Below, piece by piece: positions 9,601 to 16,966 of a stretch of 64,000 nt of DNA (position 1 is its first letter; every line of letters starts with the position of its first letter). The DNA lies in contig NZ_VCEJ01000008.1 in NCBI RefSeq assembly GCF_005860805.1, positions 372,001-436,000 on the forward strand, given 5' to 3'. The position numbers and the translations under genes were made by a program. Below the pieces are notes generated by a model. It ran no database searches. It was not told the DNA's origin and was given only the letters and a program-made list of their open reading frames with translations. The DNA comes from Dyadobacter luticola. Its GTDB lineage: Bacteria; Bacteroidota; Bacteroidia; Cytophagales; Spirosomataceae.

Positions 9601-10074
9601 CAGCGAGTAGTTACCGGCAATGTTGACGTTCATGATCGGGAATTCCGAGAAGTTAACATCCTGAGCAGTAGGGCCGGAGTCGAGGTTGGTAGGTAAGTCT
9701 GTCTTGGCTTTATCCACCGCGTCCCGCACCCGCTGCAATGCTACCTCCACAGCCACGTCAGGCGTAAATTCTACCAAAATCACAGAAACGTCCTGCAATG
9801 CATTGGATTTAATCTTTTTAACCCCGCTCAGCGATTTCAGCTGCTTTTCGATGGGTTTATTGATCGTGTTTTCAATATCGGCCGGCGCTGTCCCGAAATA
9901 CACCGTATTAATGTAAATCTGCGGGATTTTAATATCCGGAAATTGCTCCTTGGGCAGGTTATTGTAAACCATGAACCCGGCCAACGTGATGATGAACGTA
10001 AAGATGTAGATCGTCGTCCGGTTCTCTACGCACCAGTTGGTGAAGCCTAAGGTTTTATATTCTTCAAATTTCAT
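6637..10074 (-). CDS. RND efflux transporter permease (AcrB-like, HAE family)
   Basis: Inner-membrane proton-driven pump of a tripartite efflux system. The 1145-residue protein shows the RND plan: TM1 after KTLGFTNWCVENR, a porter domain, a central block of membrane segments with the relay pair in LVVDDAIVVIEN (about residue 411), a second porter domain, and a C-terminal block with the relay lysine in GIVVKNGILLIEF (about 1010). It is about 100 residues longer than AcrB; much of the extra lies in the hydrophobic and charged stretch near residues 510-600. It is the last gene of a TetR-TolC-MFP-RND operon; the 102-bp gap to the MFP gene carries short repeats. The substrate cannot be read from sequence; the HAE-type relay argues for organic compounds rather than metals. 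Confidence 0.95.
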   Translation of the reverse strand: MKFEEYKTLGFTNWCVENRTTIYIFTFIITLAGFMVYNNLPKEQFPDIKIPQIYINTVYFGTAPADIENTINKPIEKQLKSLSGVKKIKSNALQDVSVILVEFTPDVAVEVALQRVRDAVDKAKTDLPTNLDSGPTAQDVNFSEFPIMNVNIAGNYSLKQLKQYAEDLQDGIEALPEITRVDILGALNREIQINVNLDRMKSTGLSFFDVQTALASENINVSGGELNVEGVRRTLRVKGEYTNVADMANIRIRTSTGATVRLGDVADVRDDFEEQQDFARLANKSVITLNVIKRSGENLVDAADKIENVIAEYKENRFPTGLDVKITADQSIQTRADLHDLINTVVLGFIFVVMVLMFFMGVRDAIFVGLSVPLSALVAFVMMPIIGPMVGTEFTLNTIVLFAFLLGIGLVVDDAIVVIENTHRLFNMHKDWTIQQAVKAAAGEVFLPVLSGTLTTIAPFFPLLFWSGIVGEFMKFMPLTLIITLGASLFVAYVMNPVFAVSFMGRHDDEKEAHDTSFKGIRRPLIILAVAAVIGYFIDRGIGNFVVFILVLWIFNHYILTPRILVPFQDRLLPALKNNYRKLIDWLLRGWRPVVAIVSMLVLLVATFIITGIASPKVLFFPSGDPDYVYVYTKMPIGTDAQVTDSVTRIIEKRVFDVLEKEKAMDMVNSVIANVGKNAGDPYNPDRAATPHKSKVTVAFVYGTERGGRSSELILRKIRDAVKGIPGAEISVEREAVGPPTGKPISIEISGDDFAILQKLEKDVLQKVQNSGIEGIDQLRSDLVTNKPEIVIDIDREKAQREGISSQQVALAVRTALFGLEVSKFRDDKDEYPIMVRLNKNDRESIEKILSLNVVYRDMVMGGALRQVPITSVANIHYSTTFSQINRQDQSRIVTLGSDVLPGYNANEIVGQIEALIADMEVPNGYVIKMGGEQEEQNESMSFLGTAFGAAILLIYLILATQFNSVIKPFIIFFTIILSLIGVLLGFVIFHKDFSIIMSGVGIIALAGIVVKNGILLIEFIEELRGRGYPMREAIIEGGAIRLTPVLLTASAAVLGLVPLALGITVDFVGLFRDLAPHLIVGGPSSIFWNILAWTIIFGLTFSTILTLIMVPCMYYVNERVREKWFRKKDEPAEVVNPNWQKESI

Positions 10075-10086
10075 AAAAGCTAATGT

Positions 10087-10150
10087 TGAATGAGTGAATG
10101 ACTGAATGAGTGAATTGCACGATAAATGACAATTCCTGACAATAAATGAC
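10087..10150. repeat. 8-nt and 10-nt short tandem repeats between MFP and RND genes
   Basis: Four consecutive 8-mers of TGAATGAG type (10087-10118; variants TGAATGAC, TGAATTGC) are followed by three 10-mers in register (10121-10150: GATAAATGAC, AATTCCTGAC, AATAAATGAC). The decamers resemble those at 43171-43275. The region is inside an operon, so it would be transcribed as a spacer. Confidence 0.7.
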
Positions 10151-10176
10151 CTTTAGCAGATCATCACTCTTGAATA

Positions 10177-11310
10177 CTAGTAACTGATCGGCTGGCCGTC
10201 TGAAACTTCCTGGTAACCCAATGTGATCAAATGATCTCCGGCAGTAAGTCCTGAAAGGATTTCGATTTTTCCGTTGTAGCTCAAACCAGTTTTTACTTCT
10301 TTCGCTTTGGCTACTTTCTTGTTTCCTTCTGTGACAGCCACATACACCACATTGCCTTTTTCAGTGCTTTGAACAAAGTTTTGGTCGATGGTCAGGGCGT
10401 TTTTGCTGGTCGCGTCGTTGATCTGCACATTAGCCATCATATTTGGCTTAATGTCGCGGTCGGAAGGCAGGTTAGCCTCGATCGTGAATGTTCTTGAAAG
10501 CGGGTCTACGGTAGTGCTGACGAAAGAAACGCGCGCTTTGAATTCCTTTTTCAAATCAGGAAACTTCACGATCACCTCGTCACCTTTTTTCACGCTGGCG
10601 GCATAGGTATCAGATACTTTCGCCATCACTTTCAAGTTACTCAGGTTCACGATCCGCACCACGCCTACTCCCGGAGAAGCCATTTCCCCTACTTTCACAT
10701 TCACCATATCCACCACACCGGCCATCGGGGCCACAATGTTGGTTTGTGCCAACTGTGTATTCAATGTGCTCAGACGTCTTTCCAGGGATTCCTTGTTATT
10801 TTTAGCCTGGATAAACTGGATTTCGGTACCGATTTTCTGGTCCCAAAGGCTTTTCTGCTTTTCGTAAAGCGTGTTTGCGAGGTTCAGCTGCGTTTTCAGT
10901 TCTTCTATGGACTCCATTAAAATGCTGTTGTCGATCTTACCGATAATACTGCCGGCTTTCACCTGATCGCCTTCTTTTACATTCATGGCAGTGACCACGC
11001 CGCCTGATTTCGGCGTCACCATCACATTGTTTTTCGCATCCACAGTTCCCTGTAAATCAACATAGTGACGGAATGTTTCGGCATTCAGCGTATCGATCGA
11101 CACCGGTTTCACTTTGGATTCACCGGCTTTTTTCGGATCAAGTTTCGCAATTTCGATTTCAAGCGCTTTGATCTTCTTATCGTTTTCGGCCTGCTCCGCT
11201 TTCAGTTTCGCCAGTTCTTCTTTTTTTCCTGCTACGCCTTCTTTTTTCTCACCACTGCAGGAAGCAAGTAAAATGGCCAGGACCGCTATGAGCAAAATAT
11301 TTTTTTTCAT
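10177..11310 (-). CDS. RND efflux periplasmic adaptor (MFP), lipoprotein
   Basis: Membrane-fusion protein linking the RND pump to the TolC channel. The start at 11310 gives MKKNILLIAVLAILLASCSG, a lipoprotein signal with lipobox LLAS-C; an in-frame ATG 24 bp upstream would add eight residues. Right after the acylated Cys comes a charged short coiled coil (KKEELAKLKAEQAEND, about residues 27-55), then the adaptor core: a lipoyl half (VVTAMNVKEGDQVKAG), an alpha hairpin, the second lipoyl half (NIVAPMAGVVDMVNVKVGE) and beta-barrel/MP domains. It lies 42 bp after the TolC gene in the same operon. Confidence 0.93.
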   Translation of the reverse strand: MKKNILLIAVLAILLASCSGEKKEGVAGKKEELAKLKAEQAENDKKIKALEIEIAKLDPKKAGESKVKPVSIDTLNAETFRHYVDLQGTVDAKNNVMVTPKSGGVVTAMNVKEGDQVKAGSIIGKIDNSILMESIEELKTQLNLANTLYEKQKSLWDQKIGTEIQFIQAKNNKESLERRLSTLNTQLAQTNIVAPMAGVVDMVNVKVGEMASPGVGVVRIVNLSNLKVMAKVSDTYAASVKKGDEVIVKFPDLKKEFKARVSFVSTTVDPLSRTFTIEANLPSDRDIKPNMMANVQINDATSKNALTIDQNFVQSTEKGNVVYVAVTEGNKKVAKAKEVKTGLSYNGKIEILSGLTAGDHLITLGYQEVSDGQPISY

Positions 11311-11352
11311 GATCTTAGTAAGTAGCTGTTTCAAATTTTGTTTGTGTTAATG

Positions 11353-12726
11353 TCAGTTTCCGGTTTCGGTGTAAAGCTCGCCTCTTGCCCTGCTCAGGTC
11401 CACTTTGGCGATCATCAGATCATAAAGTGCTGTGAAGTAGTTGGTTTGCGCTTCTTTGAAGGATGATTCTGCATTGATCACCTCAATGTTGGAACCTACG
11501 CCTTCCTTGTATTTGATCTTGGAAACCCGCACCACTTCCTGCGCCAGGTCAAAATTCCGTTTCTGCGTTTCCAGCGTCGCAAAGGCGTTTTTAATGTTGA
11601 TAGAAGCCTGATTACTTTCCAGATCGATCGATTGTTTCAGCAAAGTCTGGTTGTTTTTGACCTTATCAATCGCAATTTTCTTCTGCTCGATCTGGTATCT
11701 TTTGGTAAAACCGTCGAAAATCGGAATGTTAAGGTTTAAAGCGATCACCATGTTGTTGTACCAACTCTTGGTAAAAAGTTGCGAAAACCGGTCATAACCT
11801 GCATTATATCCATATCCGACGGAAGCCGACAAGCTTGGCAGATAGCCACTCCGCACATTGCGCAGATCGAGGCCAGCCAGTTTTTCCTGCGTATTCAGCA
11901 AAGAAAATTCAATGCGGTTTTCGTAGTTCAGTTCGCCGCCAGTTAAGGCCGATTTTAGTGAATCTATATTCACTGCATTGATATCATCCGTTAGTTTAAT
12001 CGGCTCATCAGCAGCCATCGCCATCTGGAATTTCAGCAGCGCGTAACTCAGTTCGATGAGGTTTTGCACCTTCTGGCGTTCCGTTTGCAGGTTATTGATC
12101 TGAACTTCAATCCGGTTCACGTCCAGCAACTCCACAAAGCCGCTGGCATTCATTGCTTTGGTTTCTCGCATCAGCGAATCTACGCGGGAGATGTTCAGGT
12201 CTAGCAACTTGGCCCGTTCTTCGGCTACTTGTGCTGAGTAATAAGCTTTTGTGACTGCCTCGGCCACGGAAACTTTGGATGATGTAGTCGACTTTTGCGC
12301 TAGTTCCCGGTAAGTTGCCGCTGCTTTCAGACCAATAAAATAAGAACCGTTAAAAATGAGCTGGTTCAAATTCGCAGATGCCGAACCTTGCCAGGGAATC
12401 CCGAATTTAACCGCAGCAGGCGGCGCATCGTCAGGGGCAGATGGGTCAAACGTTTTAGCTGGAAGAAAAAATCTTGGGATAATCACGTTATTGGTGATCG
12501 AAACAGCCCCGGTGAGTTGCGGCAATCCCGCCGCCCTGATTTCTCCAATTCTGGCTTCCGCCGAAATCGCGTCCAGCTGGGCATTTTTAATGTTCAAATT
12601 GTGCTTGATCGCATAGTCTACGGCCTGCTTCAAGGTGAAGCCGCCGTTCTGCGCCATCAACGGAGCGAAGCTGAGTAGCATCGCAAGCAGAAACAAGCTG
12701 CCGCGAATGGTTTGGTTATTTTTCAT
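11353..12726 (-). CDS. TolC family outer-membrane efflux protein
   Basis: Outer-membrane channel of the tripartite pump. From the ATG at 12726 the protein has a signal peptide (hydrophobic LFLLAMLLSFAPLMAQ) and 457 residues with two OEP repeats, each with long amphipathic helices (LKQAVDYAIKHNLNIKNAQLDAISAEARI near the N terminus; SSFKEAQTNYFTALYDLMIAKVDLSRARG near the C terminus). The chosen start overlaps the end of the TetR gene by 11 bp, implying translational coupling; a second in-frame ATG 15 bp upstream is possible but starts before the charged n-region. Confidence 0.93.
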   Translation of the reverse strand: MKNNQTIRGSLFLLAMLLSFAPLMAQNGGFTLKQAVDYAIKHNLNIKNAQLDAISAEARIGEIRAAGLPQLTGAVSITNNVIIPRFFLPAKTFDPSAPDDAPPAAVKFGIPWQGSASANLNQLIFNGSYFIGLKAAATYRELAQKSTTSSKVSVAEAVTKAYYSAQVAEERAKLLDLNISRVDSLMRETKAMNASGFVELLDVNRIEVQINNLQTERQKVQNLIELSYALLKFQMAMAADEPIKLTDDINAVNIDSLKSALTGGELNYENRIEFSLLNTQEKLAGLDLRNVRSGYLPSLSASVGYGYNAGYDRFSQLFTKSWYNNMVIALNLNIPIFDGFTKRYQIEQKKIAIDKVKNNQTLLKQSIDLESNQASINIKNAFATLETQKRNFDLAQEVVRVSKIKYKEGVGSNIEVINAESSFKEAQTNYFTALYDLMIAKVDLSRARGELYTETGN

Positions 12727-13342
12727 GGGTATTGATTTCAAATTCAGTTTTATCTTTTATGGTGTTGTAGTATTCAAATCCTTTTTCCGACAAAACCCCT
12801 CTTAGAAAATGGAGCAGAAACTGCATCTGCACATGCATCATTTCAAATTTCTTCGAAGGAAAAAGTGTCGGGTCAAATGCCATCACGACCTGCTCTACAC
12901 GCAGTACGCAAAGCACTTCTATATCAATATCAGGGCGGTACAATCCCAGCTCAATGCCTTGTACCAGGTTATCGCGGATGCTTTTGAGGATAAATTCATG
13001 TTTATAGGTTTGAAACAGCTCCCAGGCAGCCGGGTAGTACTTTTTAAGGTCATATAAAAGCGTCGGGCTCATGTCAGAAAGCGTATCCCGCATTTGTTGC
13101 GACGCGTACATCATCTGCTCGATCGGATTGGCTGCCTGCTCGTCCAGCTTCTCCATTTCACACTTCTGAGAATTGATTTGCTCCTCGATCACCAGGGCCA
13201 GTATCGCCTCTTTATCAGCATAATGCTGGTAAATGGTCCTTTTCGAGATACCCAGTTCCTTGGCAATATCATCCATGGTGACGCTCTTGATCCCGTAGCG
13301 CCAAAACAGTTCGCATGCTGCTTTTATAATTCGATCTTTCAC
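12716..13342 (-). CDS. TetR/AcrR family transcriptional regulator
   Basis: Likely ligand-responsive repressor of the efflux operon it heads. The N-terminal helix-turn-helix is classical: GIKSVTMDDIAKELGISKRTIYQHYADKEAIL pattern at residues 18-49. The 208-residue length and variable helical C-terminal ligand domain fit the family. It is the first gene of the operon, and its 3' end overlaps tolC, so autoregulation is expected. The region just upstream has a short palindrome ATTCGAAT (13359-13366) and direct repeats of AGTTTT near 13390, which are possible operator elements. Confidence 0.93.
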   Translation of the reverse strand: MKDRIIKAACELFWRYGIKSVTMDDIAKELGISKRTIYQHYADKEAILALVIEEQINSQKCEMEKLDEQAANPIEQMMYASQQMRDTLSDMSPTLLYDLKKYYPAAWELFQTYKHEFILKSIRDNLVQGIELGLYRPDIDIEVLCVLRVEQVVMAFDPTLFPSKKFEMMHVQMQFLLHFLRGVLSEKGFEYYNTIKDKTEFEINTHEK

Positions 13343-13651
13343 GCAGCAAATTTGAATTATTCGAATGATAAAAACTAAGGAAACTCTGAAAAGTTTTAAA
13401 GTTTTCTAAGGTGATTCTAAGTTTTGCTGTGCCTAAAAGTAGTCAGCTCAGACAGGCAGGATCAACCAAAAGGTAATCAAGCGGAAAATTTGAAGTATGA
13501 ACTTGTTAAAAACGCAGATAAATCGATGGGAAAAGGGAATGATTTAGTAATAAACCACGTTTGGAAATGACGCATATTGTGCCCAAATTTCGGGTCTTTT
13601 CAGTCATTTATAACTCATAATTCGCTAATTGCCATCGAGACTCCCAAATCA
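13343..13651. other. divergent intergenic region between tetR and speA
   Basis: 309 bp without a gene. It must hold the promoters of the efflux operon (minus) and arginine decarboxylase (plus). I see the palindrome ATTCGAAT at 13359-13366 and repeated AGTTTT/TCTAAG words at 13390-13430, but no convincing TAnnTTTG -7 element on either strand. An in-frame ATG at 13577 would extend speA by 25 residues, but that extension has no counterpart in the family. Confidence 0.5.
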
Positions 13652-15136
13652 ATGAAAAGTAGCTACATTGACCTGATTCAGCAGACTTTCGAGTTCCCTA
13701 CGATGGAATTCAATGTTGAAAACAATGAATTGCTGTTCAACAATGTACCGTTGATGGACATCATCAAGGAACATGGTACGCCTCTGAAATTAAATTATCT
13801 GCCCAAGATCGGGGAGCATATTTATAATGCGAATATGTTTTTCCGGAATGCTTTCAAAAGGCATAACTACAAAGGGACCTATACCTATTGCTATTGTACC
13901 AAATCCTCACATTTCAGTTTTGTGCTGGAAGAGGCTTTGAAGCATAACATACATATCGAAACTTCATCGGCTTTCGATATTCCCATTTTACGGGAGTTGT
14001 ACCGCCGCGGCAAGGTGACCAAAAACACCTATATCCTGGCAAACGGCTATAAATTGCCGCGCTATACCCAGTACCTCAGCGAGCTGATCAACGAAGGTTT
14101 CAATGTGATCCCGATCCTGGATAACCTGAAAGAAATCGAGTCATACGAGCAGCAGGCTACCGCCGACGTTGTGAATTTCGGAATGCGCATCGCCACGGAC
14201 GAAGAGCCGAATTTTGCTTTTTATACGTCGCGTTTGGGAATCCGCTATAATGATGTGCAACAGCTTTACAAGGAGAAGATCGAGTCTAATCCGCGTTTCA
14301 AGCTCAAAATGCTGCATTTCTTTATCAATACCGGGATTAAGGACAGTGCGTATTATTGGAGTGAGCTTACCCGGTTTATGTTCAAATACTGTGAAATGAA
14401 GAAAATCTGTCCCGATCTCGATTCGATCGACATTGGTGGCGGGCTTCCGATCCAGACTTCCCTGCAGGCTAACTATGATTATCAGCAAATGATCGACGAG
14501 ATCATTGAGAACATTCAGTGGATCTGCAACAAAAACAATGTGCCGGTCCCGCATATTTTCACCGAATTCGGTAGCTATACCGTCGGCGAAAGCGGCGCGG
14601 TGATTTACGAGATCATCGACAAGAAGTTGCAGAATGACAAGGAGTTATGGTATATGATCAACGGATCATTCATCACGCAACTTCCCGATTCCTGGGGTAT
14701 GAACCAGAAATACATCATGCTGCCGATCAACAACTGGGACAGCCCGTACCAGAAAGTGAACCTCGGCGGACTTACTTGTGATTCACAGGATTTTTATAAC
14801 AGTGAAATGCACAGTGCGGATTTGTATATGCCTATTTTTGAGGAAGATACAGAGAAGCAATACATCGGATTTTTCCATACCGGCGCTTACCAGGAGTCAC
14901 TCGGCGGATACGGTGGAATTCAACATTGTCTCATTCCTGCGCCGAAGCACGTTTTGGTGGACAGGGACGAAGAAGGCCGGATTACCACCCGCGTTTTCGC
15001 TGAGGAGCAGGTGAGCGATTCCATGTTGCGGATTCTGGGTTTCAAAGATGAGCCTTTTGTCTCGCCCGTCAATAATATTCCGAAAGAAAGCGAGCCGCTG
15101 GAAACTGAGGAAGAATTGGCTGAAACAAAAATTTGA
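13652..15136 (+). CDS. speA: biosynthetic arginine decarboxylase (PLP fold III)
   Basis: Decarboxylates L-arginine to agmatine, the entry to polyamine synthesis in Bacteroidota. The 494-residue protein from the ATG at 13652 matches the alanine-racemase-fold group IV decarboxylases: the PLP lysine lies in YCTKSSHF (about Lys84), followed by the barrel strand IHIETSSAFDI, the substrate/phosphate region DIGGGLPIQ and a C-terminal beta domain with LGGLTCDSQDF, where the Cys-Asp pair is a conserved active-site element, and GAYQESLGGYGG. It is monocistronic, with a strong terminator directly after it. The agmatine-processing genes are not in the window. Confidence 0.85.
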   Translation: MKSSYIDLIQQTFEFPTMEFNVENNELLFNNVPLMDIIKEHGTPLKLNYLPKIGEHIYNANMFFRNAFKRHNYKGTYTYCYCTKSSHFSFVLEEALKHNIHIETSSAFDIPILRELYRRGKVTKNTYILANGYKLPRYTQYLSELINEGFNVIPILDNLKEIESYEQQATADVVNFGMRIATDEEPNFAFYTSRLGIRYNDVQQLYKEKIESNPRFKLKMLHFFINTGIKDSAYYWSELTRFMFKYCEMKKICPDLDSIDIGGGLPIQTSLQANYDYQQMIDEIIENIQWICNKNNVPVPHIFTEFGSYTVGESGAVIYEIIDKKLQNDKELWYMINGSFITQLPDSWGMNQKYIMLPINNWDSPYQKVNLGGLTCDSQDFYNSEMHSADLYMPIFEEDTEKQYIGFFHTGAYQESLGGYGGIQHCLIPAPKHVLVDRDEEGRITTRVFAEEQVSDSMLRILGFKDEPFVSPVNNIPKESEPLETEEELAETKI

Positions 15137-15147
15137 CGCCTCTTATA

Positions 15148-15203
15148 AAGTTCTTTGAATGAGTTCGTTATTAGTTGTACTGAAACACTCATTCAAAGAA
15201 TTT
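15148..15203 (+). terminator. terminator of speA
   Basis: An inverted repeat with 14 perfectly paired bases (15151-15164 TTCTTTGAATGAGT with 15187-15200), extended to 17 with a G-T wobble, 22-nt loop, followed by a T-rich run. The T-rich run overlaps the -7 promoter element of the next gene. Confidence 0.78.
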
Positions 15204-15211
15204 ATTTTTTA

Positions 15212-15219
15212 TATTTTTG
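15212..15219 (+). promoter_or_regulatory. candidate -7 promoter element of the small lipoprotein gene
   Basis: TATTTTTG matches the Bacteroidota -7 consensus TAnnTTTG and lies 30 bp upstream of the ATG at 15249. No clear -33 TTTG sits at the expected distance, because that space is taken by the speA terminator. Confidence 0.35.
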
Positions 15220-15248
15220 CGGTGACAAAATCTTATACGAACAGAAAA

Positions 15249-15374
15249 ATGAAAAAGCTGATATTTCTCTTTGCGATTTGCGGAACATTGGCGGCAGCTT
15301 CCTGCACCAAACATGCCTGCCCTGCATACGGTTCCGTTCAGAAAGCAATCCAGCCTGCCGTAGTAAAAGCTTAA
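15249..15374 (+). CDS. 41-residue lipoprotein with CPAYG tail motif
   Basis: The ATG at 15249 gives MKKLIFLFAICGTLAAASC, a complete lipoprotein signal with lipobox AAAS-C, leaving a mature peptide of only about 23 residues containing ACPAYGS. Short lipoproteins ending in a CPAY motif recur in Cytophagales as far as I recall, but I know of no assigned function. It has its own candidate -7 element, and its stop overlaps the stop of the convergent phosphatase gene by 3-4 bp. A longer in-frame reading from 15159 would bury the signal peptide, so I reject it. Confidence 0.6.
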   Translation: MKKLIFLFAICGTLAAASCTKHACPAYGSVQKAIQPAVVKA

Positions 15375-15901
15375 TTTCCGGCATTCAAAATAATCCCGGC
15401 TGCTTCGAATAAGTTGACAGCCCGGTAATCCCCTTCAGATATTTCCGTTTCGGGAACAATGTGAATTGTTCTCACTCCCGCATTTTTTCCAGCCTTCATA
15501 TCTCCGTCACGGTCACCTACCATCCAGGATTGTTCAGGGTCAATGTTATATTTTGAAATTGCTTTTTCCAGCATCAATGAACCTGGTTTTCTGGAAAGTG
15601 ATGAGCCCGAATAGGCTGGATGATAAGGTGAAAAATAAACGTCGTCAAGTGCATTACCTGACGCTTTCTGAAGCTCATTGTGTACCGCATAAACTTCATT
15701 AGCAGTGTACAATCCTTTGGCGATACCGGCCTGATTTGTGATCACGATCAATAAATAGCCAGCCTGTTTCAGCAATGTCAGCGCTTCCACTACACCTTCC
15801 GGAATGATCAAATGTTCCAGATTGTACAAATAATCCGGACGATCCACATTCAATACGCCGTCGCGGTCCAGGAAAACGCATTTTGTTTTAGTTGATAACA
15901 T
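15371..15901 (-). CDS. gmhB: HAD-IIIA phosphatase, GmhB/HisB-N-like, zinc site lost
   Basis: Related to D-glycero-D-manno-heptose-1,7-bisphosphate 7-phosphatase, which acts in the ADP-heptose pathway for lipopolysaccharide. HAD motifs are complete: FLDRDGVLN (nucleophile Asp and acid Asp), VITNQAG, RKPG with the motif III Lys, and VGDRDGDM. The usual zinc-binding Cys/His loop (CxH...CxC before RKP) is replaced by SPYHPAYSGSSLSRKP: one His remains and the cysteines are absent, so this is a zinc-free variant whose substrate may differ. At 176 residues the length is normal. It lies 11 bp after hemE in the same direction. Confidence 0.82.
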   Translation of the reverse strand: MLSTKTKCVFLDRDGVLNVDRPDYLYNLEHLIIPEGVVEALTLLKQAGYLLIVITNQAGIAKGLYTANEVYAVHNELQKASGNALDDVYFSPYHPAYSGSSLSRKPGSLMLEKAISKYNIDPEQSWMVGDRDGDMKAGKNAGVRTIHIVPETEISEGDYRAVNLFEAAGIILNAGN

Positions 15902-15912
15902 GAATGTATGGG

Positions 15913-16938
15913 CTACGCAGAAAATTCTTTCACTGCCTCGATGAAGCAGCGGACTTTGTCGGGATCGGTATCGGGATAAACGCCGTGGCCGAGGTTGGCA
16001 ATGTAGCGCTGGGTGCCAAACTGGTTCAGCATATTTTTGACTTCCGTGCGAATCTGGTCGTAAGAAGCATACAGCACGCAGGGGTCCAGATTTCCCTGCA
16101 ACGTTTTATTCGGGATCAATGCACGGGATTCCGCAATGTCCATATTCCAGTCCAGCCCCACCACGGAGCAGCTCAGTTCCCCGATTTCTTTTCTTGCAAA
16201 GAAAGCACCTTTGGCAAAAACCGTCACCGGCACTTCCGAAATCGCGTCGCAGATTTGCTTAATGTATGGTAATGAGAATGTTTGGTATTGCTCGGGAGAC
16301 AAAATGCCTGCCCACGAATCGAAAATCTGGACTAAATCTGCACCTGCTATAATCTGCGATTTGAGGTAAGCAATCGTGCTATCGGTGATTTTTTGAAGTA
16401 ATAAATGCGAGAATTCCGGGTCGGCGTATAAATGTCTTTTGGCGACAGAGAATGTTTTGGAACCCTTGCCCTCTGTCATATAACAGAAAATCGTGAAAGG
16501 CGCTCCTGCAAAACCGATCAGCGGCACCCGGCCTGCGAGACCTTCTTTGGTAAGCCTGATTGCATCGACTACATATTTCAAATCCGTTTCCGGCTCGGCA
16601 ATATGCAGTCTTTCAAGGTCTTGAATCGTATGTACGGTGCTCGGGAAAACCGGCCCGCGCTGCTCGATCATTTCATAGGGCAGCCCCATCGCTTCGGGAA
16701 TTACGAGAATATCGGAGAAGATAATCGCTGCATCCACGCCCAGTAAATCAACGGGCTGCAAAGTAACTTCGGCAGCCATTTCAGGAGTAGTCGCAAGCGC
16801 AATAAAGCTCCCCGCCTTTTCTCTCACGGCCCGGTATTCCGGCAAAATCCGGCCAGCCTGGCGCATCATCCAAACCGGCGTACGCTCGGTTTCCTCTCCC
16901 CTTGCCGCACGAAGCAAAAGATCATTTTTCAAGTTCAT
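15913..16938 (-). CDS. hemE: uroporphyrinogen decarboxylase
   Basis: Converts uroporphyrinogen III to coproporphyrinogen III in haem synthesis, in the cytosol. The 341-residue sequence carries the family signature [18 protein letters not shown] at residues 19-36 (substrate-binding Arg) and [16 protein letters not shown] in the middle, and ends normally. Its start is 28 bp from the stop of the TPP-riboswitch-controlled TonB receptor on the same strand, and gmhB-like follows at 11 bp, so the three are probably co-transcribed. No other haem gene is in the window. Confidence 0.96.
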   Translation of the reverse strand: MNLKNDLLLRAARGEETERTPVWMMRQAGRILPEYRAVREKAGSFIALATTPEMAAEVTLQPVDLLGVDAAIIFSDILVIPEAMGLPYEMIEQRGPVFPSTVHTIQDLERLHIAEPETDLKYVVDAIRLTKEGLAGRVPLIGFAGAPFTIFCYMTEGKGSKTFSVAKRHLYADPEFSHLLLQKITDSTIAYLKSQIIAGADLVQIFDSWAGILSPEQYQTFSLPYIKQICDAISEVPVTVFAKGAFFARKEIGELSCSVVGLDWNMDIAESRALIPNKTLQGNLDPCVLYASYDQIRTEVKNMLNQFGTQRYIANLGHGVYPDTDPDKVRCFIEAVKEFSA

Positions 16939-16966
16939 GCGGCAAAGGTAGGGAGAAACGCCAATA

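Noticed and set aside
13577-13651. N-terminal extension of arginine decarboxylase
   Set aside because: The extension lacks family similarity; the ATG at 13652 gives a normal N terminus.
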